Positions 8,267-17,286 of a DNA stretch of 64,000 nucleotides are shown piece by piece. Position 1 is the stretch's first letter; the number at the start of each line of letters is the position of its first letter. The stretch comes from Alphaproteobacteria bacterium. GTDB lineage: Bacteria > Pseudomonadota > Alphaproteobacteria > Micropepsales > Micropepsaceae. The notes beneath the pieces were generated by a model. It was given only the letters and a program-made list of their open reading frames with translations. It had not been told where the DNA came from and made no database searches. The DNA is taken from contig JADZAI010000010.1 in assembly GCA_020852655.1 (NCBI GenBank), forward strand, positions 1 to 64,000, read 5' to 3'. Position numbers and translations under genes: made by a program.

Positions 8267-9223
8267 ATGAACGACAATTTGCAGTTGGCTTGCCGTGCTT
8301 TTGCGGCGCTGCTGTTCTGCGCGTTCGCCAGTGCCTGCGCGACGCGACCGCCGGCGCCCACCTGCGTGCCATTCGAGGGGCTGGATCCGGGCTGCATCAT
8401 CAGCCGCGACCTCCTGAAGGAGGCGGTCACCTCCTACCGCGCCCACTACAAGACGATGCCCGTGGGCCAGGCGGTCGCGCTGACCGAAGGCGGCGCGCCG
8501 ATGCCGTTCACGACCCATTGGCTGCGCACCGACAAATTCGTCATCATCGACTTCCGCAAGGCGGCCTACGAGAAGCGTCTTTATGTCGTCGATTGGAAGA
8601 CCGGCCTCGTTAAGGCCTATCATGTGAGCCACGGTCGCGGCTCTGCGGTCAGCGACCGGTCCTATTATGCAAAGCGCTTCACCGACGTCCCGGGCAGCGG
8701 CACGTCATCGGTCGGCGCCTTCGTGGGCGGCCAGGAGTATGAGAGCACGAAATGGGGTCGCGCGATCCGCGTGCGCGGCCTCGACGCGACCAACCAGCGC
8801 GCGCTCATGCGCACCATTGTCTTCCACGCGAACGAGGTCTTCTTCGACAAGGATCGCAACATCTTCGGCTGGTCGTGCGGCTGCTTCATGACCGACGGGC
8901 AGGAGTTGCCCGCGATCATCGACACGATCCAGAATGGCGGCTTCATCTACGCTGGCCCGATCTCGCTCTACGACAAGAGTTCGGCGAAACGCGAGCGCGA
9001 GTGCAACCCGTATTGCGGCGACCCCAGCCGATGCAAGGATGTCGCGGGCGCCAATCCCATCGGTTCGCTGCCGAACGTCGCGGCGCCGCCGCCCCGGCCC
9101 GATCCGCCGGCCGTGCTCTTCGTCCCCGATCCGCTGCCGGGCGAGACGCCGGTGCCGACACCGAAGCCGCGCCAGATCATGATCGCGCCCCCGGCCAAGG
9201 CGAAGCCCGCTCGTGCCGGTTGA
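8267..9223 (+). CDS. Lipoprotein with YkuD_2-type L,D-transpeptidase catalytic domain (paralogue 1)
   Basis: The 318-residue exported protein starts with a hydrophobic signal ending in FASACA, a lipobox with Cys at about residue 24. The domain carries the features of the murein L,D-transpeptidase catalytic domain (YkuD_2) group: FRKAAYEKRLYVVDW, SHGRGS, SSVGAFVGG, an upstream His in IVFHANEVF and the Ser-x-Gly-Cys motif in GWSCGCFMTD, followed by NGGFIYAGP. It would act in the periplasm on peptidoglycan cross-links or lipoprotein attachment; activity is inferred. The C-terminus is Pro-rich and ends in PDPLPGETPVPTPKP, also seen in the next paralogue. First of three tandem paralogues. Confidence 0.82.
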   Translation: MNDNLQLACRAFAALLFCAFASACATRPPAPTCVPFEGLDPGCIISRDLLKEAVTSYRAHYKTMPVGQAVALTEGGAPMPFTTHWLRTDKFVIIDFRKAAYEKRLYVVDWKTGLVKAYHVSHGRGSAVSDRSYYAKRFTDVPGSGTSSVGAFVGGQEYESTKWGRAIRVRGLDATNQRALMRTIVFHANEVFFDKDRNIFGWSCGCFMTDGQELPAIIDTIQNGGFIYAGPISLYDKSSAKRERECNPYCGDPSRCKDVAGANPIGSLPNVAAPPPRPDPPAVLFVPDPLPGETPVPTPKPRQIMIAPPAKAKPARAG

Positions 9224-9233
9224 TTCCGGCACG
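9212..9233. repeat. Perfect inverted repeat across the end of paralogue 1
   Basis: CGTGCCGG (9212-9219) and CCGGCACG (9226-9233) flank TTGATT and cover the stop codon. It may slow transcription or translation between the first two transpeptidase-like genes. There is no T-run, so it is not a standard terminator. Confidence 0.5.
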
Positions 9234-9254
9234 CGCATTGCGCTCTATGCGGCC

Positions 9255-10385
9255 ATGTGTCGCGCAGTGTTTCGCGCGTGCGCCCTCCTGGCGCTCGCCC
9301 TGTCTGCCTTTGTTGCCGAAACGCGCGCCGCACCGGCGCTGAACGGCGCACCCGTGGATCCGCAGAACGTCATCGCCGACGACATCCAGTCGGAAGCGCT
9401 GGCCGCCTATCGGCGCCATGCCGCAAGCCGCGCCTTCAAGGGCACCGAGATCGTCATCGTCGACTACAGGAAGCCGTCCAACGCGCCGCGCCTGTTCGTC
9501 CTCGATCTCGCGACGGGCGGCGTGGAAGCCTATTACGTGGCGCACGGCCGCGGGTCCGATCCGGCCCATACCAAGAGTGCGCTGCGCTTCAGCGATGCCC
9601 CGACGACGGGGATGTCGTCGGTCGGGGCGTTTCGCGGCCTCGAACTCTATCAAAGCCCCGAGCATGGACCGGCCATGCGCCTCGCCGGTCTCGATTCCAC
9701 CAACGTCAATGCCTATGACCGGCTGATCGTTTTCCACACGGCGTCCTACTTCAATCCGGCCGCGGGCCGCTTCGGGCGCTCCTGCGGCTGCTTCGTCGTG
9801 ACCAAGGAAGCGATGGCGCGCATCTACGGCGTGCTGTCCGATGGCGGGTTTCTCTATGCTGGCCCCGCACGCCTGCACGATCGCACCGCCACGACCGCAC
9901 AGGACTGCAACCCGGCCTGCGGTGGCGGCTGCCGTCCGGCGCCGCTGATCGCCGCCGCCAAGCGCCCCGATGCGCCTGTGCTTGCGAAGGCCGCGCCGGC
10001 GCCGACTCCGGTGCCGGCTGCGCCACCGGTGCAGCTTGCCGTGGCGACACCGCCGACACCGGCGCCTGTGGCCGTCGCTGCCGTTCAGGACGTACCCATT
10101 CCGCTGGCCAAGCCTGACCTGAAGGCTGCGCCTGTGCCTGCGATGGTGATGGCCGAGGTGCCGGTGCCGCTGGCGAAGCCCGACCTGGCGCTGCCGATGG
10201 TCGCTTCGGCCGAGGCGCCGAGCGCGCCCGTCCCGCTTGCCAAGCCGGACCTGCGGCCGTCGGTCAACGACACCAGCCTCGCGGCCGTTCCGGATCTGCT
10301 GGTGCCGAATCCGGAACCCGGCGACGTTCCGGTGCCGATCAGCAAGCCTGTGGGGCTACAGCGTATGGCGGAGTTGGTGCCGTGA
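9255..10385 (+). CDS. Exported YkuD_2-type L,D-transpeptidase domain protein with Pro-rich repeat tail (paralogue 2)
   Basis: A 376-residue protein starting MCRAVFRACALLALALSAFVAETRA, a Sec signal peptide likely cut after ETRA rather than a lipobox. The domain repeats the paralogue 1 pattern: VIVDYRKPSNAPRLFVLD, AHGRGSD, SSVGAF, His in IVFHTASYF and SCGCFVVT (catalytic Cys), then DGGFLYAGP. After about residue 230 comes a long Ala/Pro-rich tail holding three PVPLAKPDL-like repeats and ending in PNPEPGDVPVPISKP. Such a tail could span the periplasm or bind the wall (inference). The upstream in-frame Met 14 codons earlier overlaps the previous gene, so the ATG before the signal peptide is preferred. 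The stop overlaps the GTG of paralogue 3. Confidence 0.82.
   Translation: MCRAVFRACALLALALSAFVAETRAAPALNGAPVDPQNVIADDIQSEALAAYRRHAASRAFKGTEIVIVDYRKPSNAPRLFVLDLATGGVEAYYVAHGRGSDPAHTKSALRFSDAPTTGMSSVGAFRGLELYQSPEHGPAMRLAGLDSTNVNAYDRLIVFHTASYFNPAAGRFGRSCGCFVVTKEAMARIYGVLSDGGFLYAGPARLHDRTATTAQDCNPACGGGCRPAPLIAAAKRPDAPVLAKAAPAPTPVPAAPPVQLAVATPPTPAPVAVAAVQDVPIPLAKPDLKAAPVPAMVMAEVPVPLAKPDLALPMVASAEAPSAPVPLAKPDLRPSVNDTSLAAVPDLLVPNPEPGDVPVPISKPVGLQRMAELVP
10095..10252 (+). repeat. Three imperfect in-frame repeats encoding P-[IV]-P-L-A-K-P-D-L
   Basis: Units lie at about 10095-10121, 10161-10187 and 10226-10252, spaced about 65 bases. They encode PIPLAKPDL, PVPLAKPDL and APVPLAKPDL. Nucleotide identity between units is lower than protein identity, suggesting selection for the peptide rather than recent duplication. 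Confidence 0.7.
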
Positions 10386-11218
10386 AGGCCTGGATCCTCG
10401 CGATCGCCCTCTTCGCCGGGGCCTGCGCCACCACTCCGCCGCCGCCTCCGCCGGTGATCGACACGGCGGCACTGACCTTCGACGGCGTGCGCCTCGATCC
10501 GGGCGGCACTATAGATCCTGCGCTGCTGCGCGAGGCCCTGGCGTCCTATCAGCGCCACTACGGCACGGTGAAGCGCGACACGCGGATCTTCGATCTGCCG
10601 GGGCGGCGCATCGAGAGCGAGGTGTCGCCGATCCGGCGTGACGTCCTCGCCGTCGTCGATTACCGCATCAGCTCCGCCGCCAACCGTTTCTTCCTGGTCG
10701 ATACGTCCACGGGTGCCGTCGCCGGCTACCTCGTCGCGCATGGGCGCAATTCCGACCCGGCCGGAGACCCGGCGGGCCTGGCGCCGCTGACCCGCCTCGA
10801 CACCAAGAGCGGCGCGGTGCGCGCGTCCAACCGGCTCGATAGCAACATGTCGGCGGTCGGCGCCTATGTCGCCGCCAACATCTACAATGACGGCATCGCC
10901 CCGGGTTCCGTCCGACTGCACGGACTCGATTCGACCAATTCCTGCTCCTACTGGCGCGCCATCGTCATGCATCAGGGGCACAACATGACGCCCGATCCGG
11001 CGACCGGCGACACCGGCACCAGCAATGGCTGCCTCGTCGTCGAGATCGACAAGCGGCCCGAGATCGCTGCGCGCATCGCCGATGGCGGGTTCATCTATGC
11101 CGGACCGGCTTCGCTCCACCTGCCCAGCGTGGCCGACGGACTGGCGAGTCAGCAGGCCTGCGAGGCCGTGCGCCTGAAGCCCGAACTGGGGCCGCAACCG
11201 ATACCACCCGCTCCGTAA
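10382..11218 (+). CDS. Lipoprotein with YkuD_2-type L,D-transpeptidase domain (paralogue 3)
   Basis: The 278-residue protein starts at GTG 10382, overlapping the TGA of paralogue 2 (GTGA). Its signal ends in a lipobox FAGAC with Cys near residue 15, then a run of prolines. Domain landmarks: VVDYRISSAANRFFLVDTSTG, AHGRNSD, SAVGAYVA, LHGLDSTN, His in IVMHQGHN, and the catalytic motif TSNGCLVVE, with DGGFIYAGP downstream. Here the motif is Ser-Asn-Gly-Cys where the other two have Ser-Cys-Gly-Cys. It lacks the Pro-rich repeat tail. The tandem arrangement points to coordinated roles in periplasmic wall remodelling. Confidence 0.82.
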   Translation: MKAWILAIALFAGACATTPPPPPPVIDTAALTFDGVRLDPGGTIDPALLREALASYQRHYGTVKRDTRIFDLPGRRIESEVSPIRRDVLAVVDYRISSAANRFFLVDTSTGAVAGYLVAHGRNSDPAGDPAGLAPLTRLDTKSGAVRASNRLDSNMSAVGAYVAANIYNDGIAPGSVRLHGLDSTNSCSYWRAIVMHQGHNMTPDPATGDTGTSNGCLVVEIDKRPEIAARIADGGFIYAGPASLHLPSVADGLASQQACEAVRLKPELGPQPIPPAP

Positions 11219-11261
11219 GCGCCGTCATTGCCGTGTCACGGGCGGAGATTAGGCGAACGCC

Positions 11262-13190
11262 ATGACATCGCATCTCACCGACATAACCCTGCGCTTTCTG
11301 AGCCGCCGCGATTTGTTGCGCGGCGGTGCCGCTGCCGCTCTCGTCACGGCGACGCCGCTCGGTGCGCTCCTCGCATCGCCGGCGCGCGCGGCGGCGCCGG
11401 CGCTGTCGTTCGAGGAGCTGGAGCGAAAGACGCAGACCGAGTCGACCCATTTCGTGGCGCCTGGCTATCGCGCCGAGCCGCTCATCGCCTGGGGCGATCC
11501 CCTGCTGCCGGGCGCGCCGGCCTTCGATCCCTATGCGCAGTCGGCGGACGGCCAGGCGAAGCAGTTCGGCATCAACTGCGACTTCGTCGGCTACCTGCCG
11601 CTCAGGGACGGCGCCGGCGGCAAGGACGACCATCTGGCAAGCGCCGACAGCGCGCATGGCCTCTTGTGCGTGAACCATGAATACCCGATGGCCCATCTGA
11701 CCTTCCCCGGTTCGGAAGGTCGCCCCAGCACGGCCGCTACACTGACGGCAGAGCAGGCCGCGATCGAGCGTGCGGCGGTCGGGCATTCGATCGTCGAAAT
11801 CCGCCGCAACGGCGGGCGTTGGAACGTGGTGTCGGACAGCCGCTTCGCGCGCCGCTTCAGCGCGGAAACGCCGTTCGAAGTGTCCGGCCCCGCCCGCGGG
11901 CACAAACGGATGCAAACCGAGGCCGACCCGGACGGCACGAAAATACAAGGCACCTTCGCGAACTGTTCGGGCGGCGTGACGCCCTGGGGCACGGTCCTGT
12001 CGGGCGAGGAGAATTTCCAGGACTATTTCGCCGGCGCACCGGCGACGCTGCCGGCCGAGTTCGCCCGCGAGATGGCGAGCGCATCGTCGTTCGCCATGAG
12101 GGGCAGGGGCGGCTGGGCGAAGTTCGACCCGCGCTTCGACATCAACGCGACGCCCCACGAGTTCAATCGCTTCGGCTGGATCGTGGAGATGGACCCCTAC
12201 GATCCGTCCTCGACGCCGAAGAAGCGGACGGCGCTCGGCCGTTTTCGGCACGAGGCGGCGACCATCGTCGCCAAACCGGGCCGGCCGGTGGTCGCCTATA
12301 TGGGCGACGACCAGCCCTTCCAGCATGTCTACAAATTCGTGTCGTCGCAGGCGTTCGTGGCCGGCGACGCCGCCGCCAACGCCGACATCCTGGACGACGG
12401 CACGCTCTACGTCGCGCGCTTCTCCGACGACGGCACCGGCGCATGGTTGCCGCTCGTGCATGGCGAGGGGCCGCTGACGGCGGAGAACGGCTTCGACGAC
12501 CAGGGCGACGTCATGATCGACACACGCCGGGCCGCAAAGCTGGCCGGGGCGACGGAGACGGATCGCCCGGAGGACATCGAGACCGATCCGCTGACCTCGC
12601 GCACCTTCGTCGCCTTCACCGGCGGCATGTCGGACCGCAAGGAACCCGGCCCGGCGTCGCCGCGCGCGCCCAATCTGCGCGGCCACATCGTCGAAATCCT
12701 CGCGCCGGGCACAGACGGCGACCGCGACCACACACAGACGACATTCACCTGGGATATCCTGCTGATGGGCGGGCATCCCGATGCGGAGCAGAACGCCAAG
12801 GGTCAGTACGGCGCAGGCATATCCGACGCCGGCTATTTCGCCATGCCGGACAATCTCGCCTTCGATCCGCAGGGCCGCCTGTGGATCGCGACAGACGGGT
12901 CGGACGAGATCGGCCTCGCCGACGGTCTCTGGGCCTGCTGCGTCACGGGCGCCCGGCGCGCGGTGACGAAGCATTTCTTCTCATGCCCGCGCGGCGCGGA
13001 GATGTGCGGGCCGTTCTTCACGCCCGACGGAACGACGCTGTTCGTCGCCGTGCAGCACCCCGGACAGGAAAAAGGCAGCACTTTCGACAAGCCCTCGACG
13101 CGCTGGCCGGGACCGGAGGACGGCACCATGCCGCCGCGGCCGGGGGTCGTCGCGATCACCCGCGACGACGGCGGCGTGATCGGCGGGTAG
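11262..13190 (+). CDS. PhoX family phosphatase (DUF839), Tat-exported
   Basis: The 642-residue protein carries a twin-arginine signal, LSRRDLLRGGAAAALVTATP, ending around ASPARA, so it should be folded before export to the periplasm. PhoX landmarks are NCDFVGYLPL, LLCVNHEYPM, the NCSGGVTPWGTVLSGEENFQDYF segment with acidic metal ligands, and MGDDQPFQHVYKFVS. PhoX enzymes are Ca/Fe-dependent phosphomonoesterases that release phosphate from organic esters. Length is slightly short of some PhoX proteins but complete. The gene stands 43 bp after the transpeptidase trio; co-transcription is possible. No PHO box was recognised upstream. Confidence 0.9.
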   Translation: MTSHLTDITLRFLSRRDLLRGGAAAALVTATPLGALLASPARAAAPALSFEELERKTQTESTHFVAPGYRAEPLIAWGDPLLPGAPAFDPYAQSADGQAKQFGINCDFVGYLPLRDGAGGKDDHLASADSAHGLLCVNHEYPMAHLTFPGSEGRPSTAATLTAEQAAIERAAVGHSIVEIRRNGGRWNVVSDSRFARRFSAETPFEVSGPARGHKRMQTEADPDGTKIQGTFANCSGGVTPWGTVLSGEENFQDYFAGAPATLPAEFAREMASASSFAMRGRGGWAKFDPRFDINATPHEFNRFGWIVEMDPYDPSSTPKKRTALGRFRHEAATIVAKPGRPVVAYMGDDQPFQHVYKFVSSQAFVAGDAAANADILDDGTLYVARFSDDGTGAWLPLVHGEGPLTAENGFDDQGDVMIDTRRAAKLAGATETDRPEDIETDPLTSRTFVAFTGGMSDRKEPGPASPRAPNLRGHIVEILAPGTDGDRDHTQTTFTWDILLMGGHPDAEQNAKGQYGAGISDAGYFAMPDNLAFDPQGRLWIATDGSDEIGLADGLWACCVTGARRAVTKHFFSCPRGAEMCGPFFTPDGTTLFVAVQHPGQEKGSTFDKPSTRWPGPEDGTMPPRPGVVAITRDDGGVIGG

Positions 13191-13319
13191 CTTAAGGCGC
13201 CTCCCGCAGGCCAGACTTATCCACAGGCTCGATACGGGTCGCGGGCAAAAGTGGAAAACGAATATCCGCCGATGCCGTGTGCCGTTCTCCTGCCGCGCGA
13301 AACCGCCTAAACCCGGCGC

Positions 13320-14537
13320 ATGAACGACCTGCCGCCCCGCACCGCCGCGCTGCCGCCGTCGCCCTTCCTGCGGCTGACGGCCCTGCTGGGCACCACGCCG
13401 CCGGGCGAGCCGCCGATCGCCCTCTCGGTCGGCGAGCCGCAAGGGCCGGTGCCGGGCTTCGTGGCCGAAATCCTGGCGCGCGAGACCGCAGGGTTCTCCA
13501 AATACCCGCCGATCCAGGGCACGGACGCGCTGCGCAAGGCGATCGCCGGCTGGCTCACCCGCCGCTACCGCCTTGCCCCGGGCGCGGTCGATCCCGAGAC
13601 GATGGTCCTCCCGCTGAACGGGACGCGCGAGGGCCTGTTCATGGCGCATTTCGTCGTCGTGCCGGAGCGCAAGGCGGGCGGCCGGCCGGCCGTGCTGATG
13701 CCGAACCCCTTCTACTCGGCCTATCCCTCGGGCGCCCTCGCGAGCGGCGCCGAGCCGGTCTATGTCAACGCGCTGAAGGAGACCGGCTTCCTGCCCGCCT
13801 ATGGCGAGCTTCCCGCCGAAACGCTGGAGCGTACCGCGCTCGCCATCATCGCCTCGCCCTCGAACCCGGAAGGTGCCGTCGCCGGCCTTGAGGACTGGAA
13901 GACGCTCTTCGCCCTCGCCGATCGCTACGGCTTCGCCGTCTTTGCCGACGAGTGCTACTCGGAGATCTACACCGGCGCGACGCCGCCCCTGGGTGCGCTG
14001 GAGGCCGCGCAGCGCCTCGGCCGCGGCTTCGAGCGGCTGCTCGTCTTCAATTCGCTCTCCAAGCGCTCCGGCCTCGCCGGCCTGCGCTCGGGCTTCGTCG
14101 CCGGCGACCCGAAGCTCATCGCCAGATATCGCGACCTCCGCTCCAATGCCGGGCCTCAGCTCTCGGGGCCGCTCCAGGCCGTGTCCGCCCATGCCTGGGG
14201 CGACGACGTCCATGTCGCGGCGAACCAGGCGATCTACCGGGCGAATTTCGCCGTCGCGCAGCAGGAACTCGGCAACCGGCCCTTCTTCCGCATGCCCGAC
14301 GGCGGCTTCTTCCTGTGGCTGGAGACCGGCAACGGCGTCGCGACCGCCGAAACGCTCTGGCGCACCGCCGGATTGCGCGTCGTGCCGGGCGCGTTCCTCG
14401 CCAATGATGCCGGAATCGGCCGAACGCGAGGGAACCCGGGCACAAACTTCATCCGCCTCGCGCTCGTTAATGCAGAAGAAACCACGCGGGCCGCACTTAG
14501 ACGCCTGGCGCGCGTGCTGCCCGGCCCCGGCACGTAG
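13320..14537 (+). CDS. Class I/II pyridoxal-phosphate aminotransferase (DapC-like)
   Basis: A 405-residue fold-type I aminotransferase. Seen are LSVGEPQGPVPGFV near the N-terminus, FSKYPPIQGTDALRKAIAGWL, LPLNGTREGLF, PNPFYSAYP, the SPSNPEGAV box, DECYSEIY with the Asp that binds the pyridine N, and the PLP Lys in FNSLSKRSGLAGLRSGF. Orthologues next to ftsK in alphaproteobacteria are usually annotated as succinyldiaminopimelate or related transaminases, which would place it in lysine/diaminopimelate synthesis; this is inferred from context. The ftsK ATG lies 33 bp after the stop. Confidence 0.85.
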   Translation: MNDLPPRTAALPPSPFLRLTALLGTTPPGEPPIALSVGEPQGPVPGFVAEILARETAGFSKYPPIQGTDALRKAIAGWLTRRYRLAPGAVDPETMVLPLNGTREGLFMAHFVVVPERKAGGRPAVLMPNPFYSAYPSGALASGAEPVYVNALKETGFLPAYGELPAETLERTALAIIASPSNPEGAVAGLEDWKTLFALADRYGFAVFADECYSEIYTGATPPLGALEAAQRLGRGFERLLVFNSLSKRSGLAGLRSGFVAGDPKLIARYRDLRSNAGPQLSGPLQAVSAHAWGDDVHVAANQAIYRANFAVAQQELGNRPFFRMPDGGFFLWLETGNGVATAETLWRTAGLRVVPGAFLANDAGIGRTRGNPGTNFIRLALVNAEETTRAALRRLARVLPGPGT

Positions 14538-14570
14538 GCATTTTCTGGTCAGGGTCCGGGCGCGTATGGA

Positions 14571-17162
14571 ATGCCCTCACGCCTCGACCGCCCAGCCTAT
14601 GTCCGCGACGGTGGCCGCCGCCCGGCCCGCCGCGGCCAGGCGCGCCGCCCTGAGACCCTCGGCGAGCGCCTCTGGAGCGCCGTTTCCTCCGTCGTCGAAG
14701 GCCGCGCCGTCGGCTTCCTGGCGGAGCGCGCGCCGCAGGCCTTCGGCATCTCTGCCCTCTGCGCCGGCCTCATCCTCCTCATCGCGCTTCTGACCTTCCA
14801 CGCGTCGGACCCTTCGCTGAACAACGCGACCGACGCCCGCGCCCTGAATGCCCTCGGTAATTTCGGCGCCGCCCTCTCCGACCTCGGGCTCCAGACCCTC
14901 GGCCTTGCCGCCTTCACTCTCGCCGCGCCTCTGATCGCCTGGGGCGCCTTCAGCCTTTGGGGCGCCCGGGTCCGTGCCCTTTGGCTGCGCGCGGCCCTCG
15001 CGCCGGTCGCCTCGGTGCTCTTTGCCGTCACCTTTGCCGCCCTGCCGGCGCCGGAGGCCTGGCCGCTGCGCACCGGGCTCGGCGGCCTGATCGGCGATAT
15101 CGGCCTCGCCGGCTTCAGCAGCCTCGTCTCGCTCGGACCCGGCATCCCGACGTCGCCTTTGATCGCCGCCATGGCTGGCGTCGGCGGCTTTGCGCTCATC
15201 GTCTACGTCGCCGGCTGGACCTGGACCGGCGTCGGCCTCTGGGCGCACCGCCTGCTCACCGTCGCAGGCGCGCCGCTCCTTGCGGGCTGGCGCGTCGCCA
15301 AGGACGCCTATGACCGCCGCGCCGAGGCCGCCGCCGAGCGCGCCTATGAGGAAGACGACGAGGCCGAAGAGGACGAGGCGAAGCCGACCATCTGGTCGCG
15401 CTTCCAGCAGTTCTTCACCCGCCACGACGAGGGTGAAGAGGAAGATCCCGCGCCGGCCGTCCGCAAGGAGCGCCCGCGCCGGGAACCGGTCGCCGCCGAT
15501 CCTGCCGCCGGCGAGGAAAACGAAGACATCGCCGACGACAGTGCCGACACAGCCGCCCCGGCCAAGCGCGTCACCCGCACCCCCGTTGCAGTGAAGGAAG
15601 GCAAGCGCGCCAAGGCCGAAGCCCAGGCCACGCTCGACCTCGTCAAGGAGGAGGTCTTCGAACTGCCGCCGCTCGCGGTGCTCGCCAAGCCGAAGGCGAC
15701 GGGCGAGGTCGTGCGCGACAGCGACGACGCCCTGGAAGCCAATGCCCGCATGCTGGAGCAGGTGCTCGGCGATTTCGGCGTCCGCGGCGTCATCAACGCC
15801 GTTCGCCCCGGCCCGGTCGTCACGATGTACGAACTGGAGCCCGCCGCCGGCATCAAGGCCTCGCGCGTCATCGGCCTCGCCGACGACATCGCGCGTTCGA
15901 TGAGCGCCGTCAGCGCCCGCGTCGCCGTCGTGCCGGGCCGCAACGTCATCGGCATCGAACTGCCGAACCGGCGCCGCGAGACCGTCTACCTGCGCGAACT
16001 CCTCGCCGCCAACGAATACGAGAACACCACGTCCGCGCTCGCCCTGGCCCTCGGCAAGGACATTTCCGGCGCACCCGTCTTCGCCGACCTCGCCCGCATG
16101 CCGCATCTCCTGATCGCCGGCACGACCGGCTCGGGCAAGTCGGTCGGCATCAACACGATGATCCTGTCGCTGCTCTATCGCCTGAAGCCGGATCAGTGCC
16201 GCTGCATCATGATCGACCCCAAGATGCTGGAATTGTCGATCTACGAAGGCATCCCGCATCTCCTGGCGCCGGTCGTGACCGAGCCCAAGAAGGCGATCGT
16301 CGCCCTCAAATGGGCGGTGCGCGAGATGGAAGACCGCTATCGCAAGATGGCGAAGCTCGGCGTCCGCAACATCGACGGCTTCAATGAGCGCGTGAAGAAG
16401 GCCGCCGCCAAGGGCGAACAACTGAAGCGCACCGTGCAGACCGGCTTCGACCGCGAATCCGGTGAGCCGATCTACGAGGAAGAGCGGCTCGACCTCGCGC
16501 CCCTGCCCTTCATCGTCGTCATCATCGACGAGATGGCCGACCTCATGATCGTCGCCGGCAAGGAGATCGAAGCGCTGGTCCAGCGCCTCGCGCAGATGGC
16601 CCGCGCCGCCGGCATCCACGTCATCATGGCGACGCAGCGCCCCTCGGTCGACGTCATCACCGGCACGATCAAGGCGAACTTCCCGACCCGCATCTCGTTC
16701 CAGGTGACGTCCAAGATCGACAGCCGCACCATCCTCGGCGAGCAGGGCGGCGAGCAATTGCTCGGCCAGGGCGACATGCTCTTCATGGCCGGCGGCGGCC
16801 GCATCCGCCGCGTGCACGGGCCCTTCGTCTCGGACACCGAGGTCGAGGAGGTCGTGAAGCACCTGAAGGCCCAGGGCCACCCTGAGTATGTCGAGGCGGT
16901 CACCGCCGATCCCGAGGACGAGGACGGCGGCGTCGCCTCGCTGCTCGACGGCGACGACGGCGGCGGCTCGGGCGACAAGCTCTACGACGAGGCCTGCGCG
17001 GTCGTGCTGCGCGACCGCAAGGTCTCGGTCTCCTACATCCAGCGCCGTCTCCAGGTCGGCTACAACCGCGCCGCCCGCATCATCGAGCGCATGGAAGAAG
17101 AAGGCCTCGTCTCCGCCCCCAACCACCAGGGCAAGCGCGACATCCTCGCCGGCGAGGGATAG
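14571..17162 (+). CDS. ftsK: DNA translocase FtsK
   Basis: The 863-residue protein couples septation to chromosome segregation. The N-terminal region (about 55-225) holds several hydrophobic helices ([61 protein letters not shown]). A charged linker follows, with an acidic run [13 protein letters not shown] near 260. The motor has Walker A GTTGSGKS at about 518 and Walker [12 protein letters not shown] at about 646, plus [12 protein letters not shown]. The C-terminal gamma winged helix (about 803-863) includes [25 protein letters not shown] and GKRDIL, for KOPS recognition. The length is that of a short-linker FtsK. An out-of-frame ATG lies 5 bases upstream; the chosen frame is unambiguous. 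Confidence 0.97.
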   Translation: MPSRLDRPAYVRDGGRRPARRGQARRPETLGERLWSAVSSVVEGRAVGFLAERAPQAFGISALCAGLILLIALLTFHASDPSLNNATDARALNALGNFGAALSDLGLQTLGLAAFTLAAPLIAWGAFSLWGARVRALWLRAALAPVASVLFAVTFAALPAPEAWPLRTGLGGLIGDIGLAGFSSLVSLGPGIPTSPLIAAMAGVGGFALIVYVAGWTWTGVGLWAHRLLTVAGAPLLAGWRVAKDAYDRRAEAAAERAYEEDDEAEEDEAKPTIWSRFQQFFTRHDEGEEEDPAPAVRKERPRREPVAADPAAGEENEDIADDSADTAAPAKRVTRTPVAVKEGKRAKAEAQATLDLVKEEVFELPPLAVLAKPKATGEVVRDSDDALEANARMLEQVLGDFGVRGVINAVRPGPVVTMYELEPAAGIKASRVIGLADDIARSMSAVSARVAVVPGRNVIGIELPNRRRETVYLRELLAANEYENTTSALALALGKDISGAPVFADLARMPHLLIAGTTGSGKSVGINTMILSLLYRLKPDQCRCIMIDPKMLELSIYEGIPHLLAPVVTEPKKAIVALKWAVREMEDRYRKMAKLGVRNIDGFNERVKKAAAKGEQLKRTVQTGFDRESGEPIYEEERLDLAPLPFIVVIIDEMADLMIVAGKEIEALVQRLAQMARAAGIHVIMATQRPSVDVITGTIKANFPTRISFQVTSKIDSRTILGEQGGEQLLGQGDMLFMAGGGRIRRVHGPFVSDTEVEEVVKHLKAQGHPEYVEAVTADPEDEDGGVASLLDGDDGGGSGDKLYDEACAVVLRDRKVSVSYIQRRLQVGYNRAARIIERMEEEGLVSAPNHQGKRDILAGEG

Positions 17163-17286
17163 CACCGGCGCCGACGAAGGCGCCAAGCCCGTTCCTCCGT
17201 GGGCGGAACGCTCGTGCGGCGCCTATGTCAACGGTCTCGCCCCGGCGCCCCAACGCACATCGCGCACCCGCCCTGAGGGACTGGGA

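Noticed and set aside
14577-17186. An 869-codon open frame on the - strand opposite ftsK
   Set aside because: The composition is a mirror of ftsK codons and there is no domain; ftsK is unambiguous.
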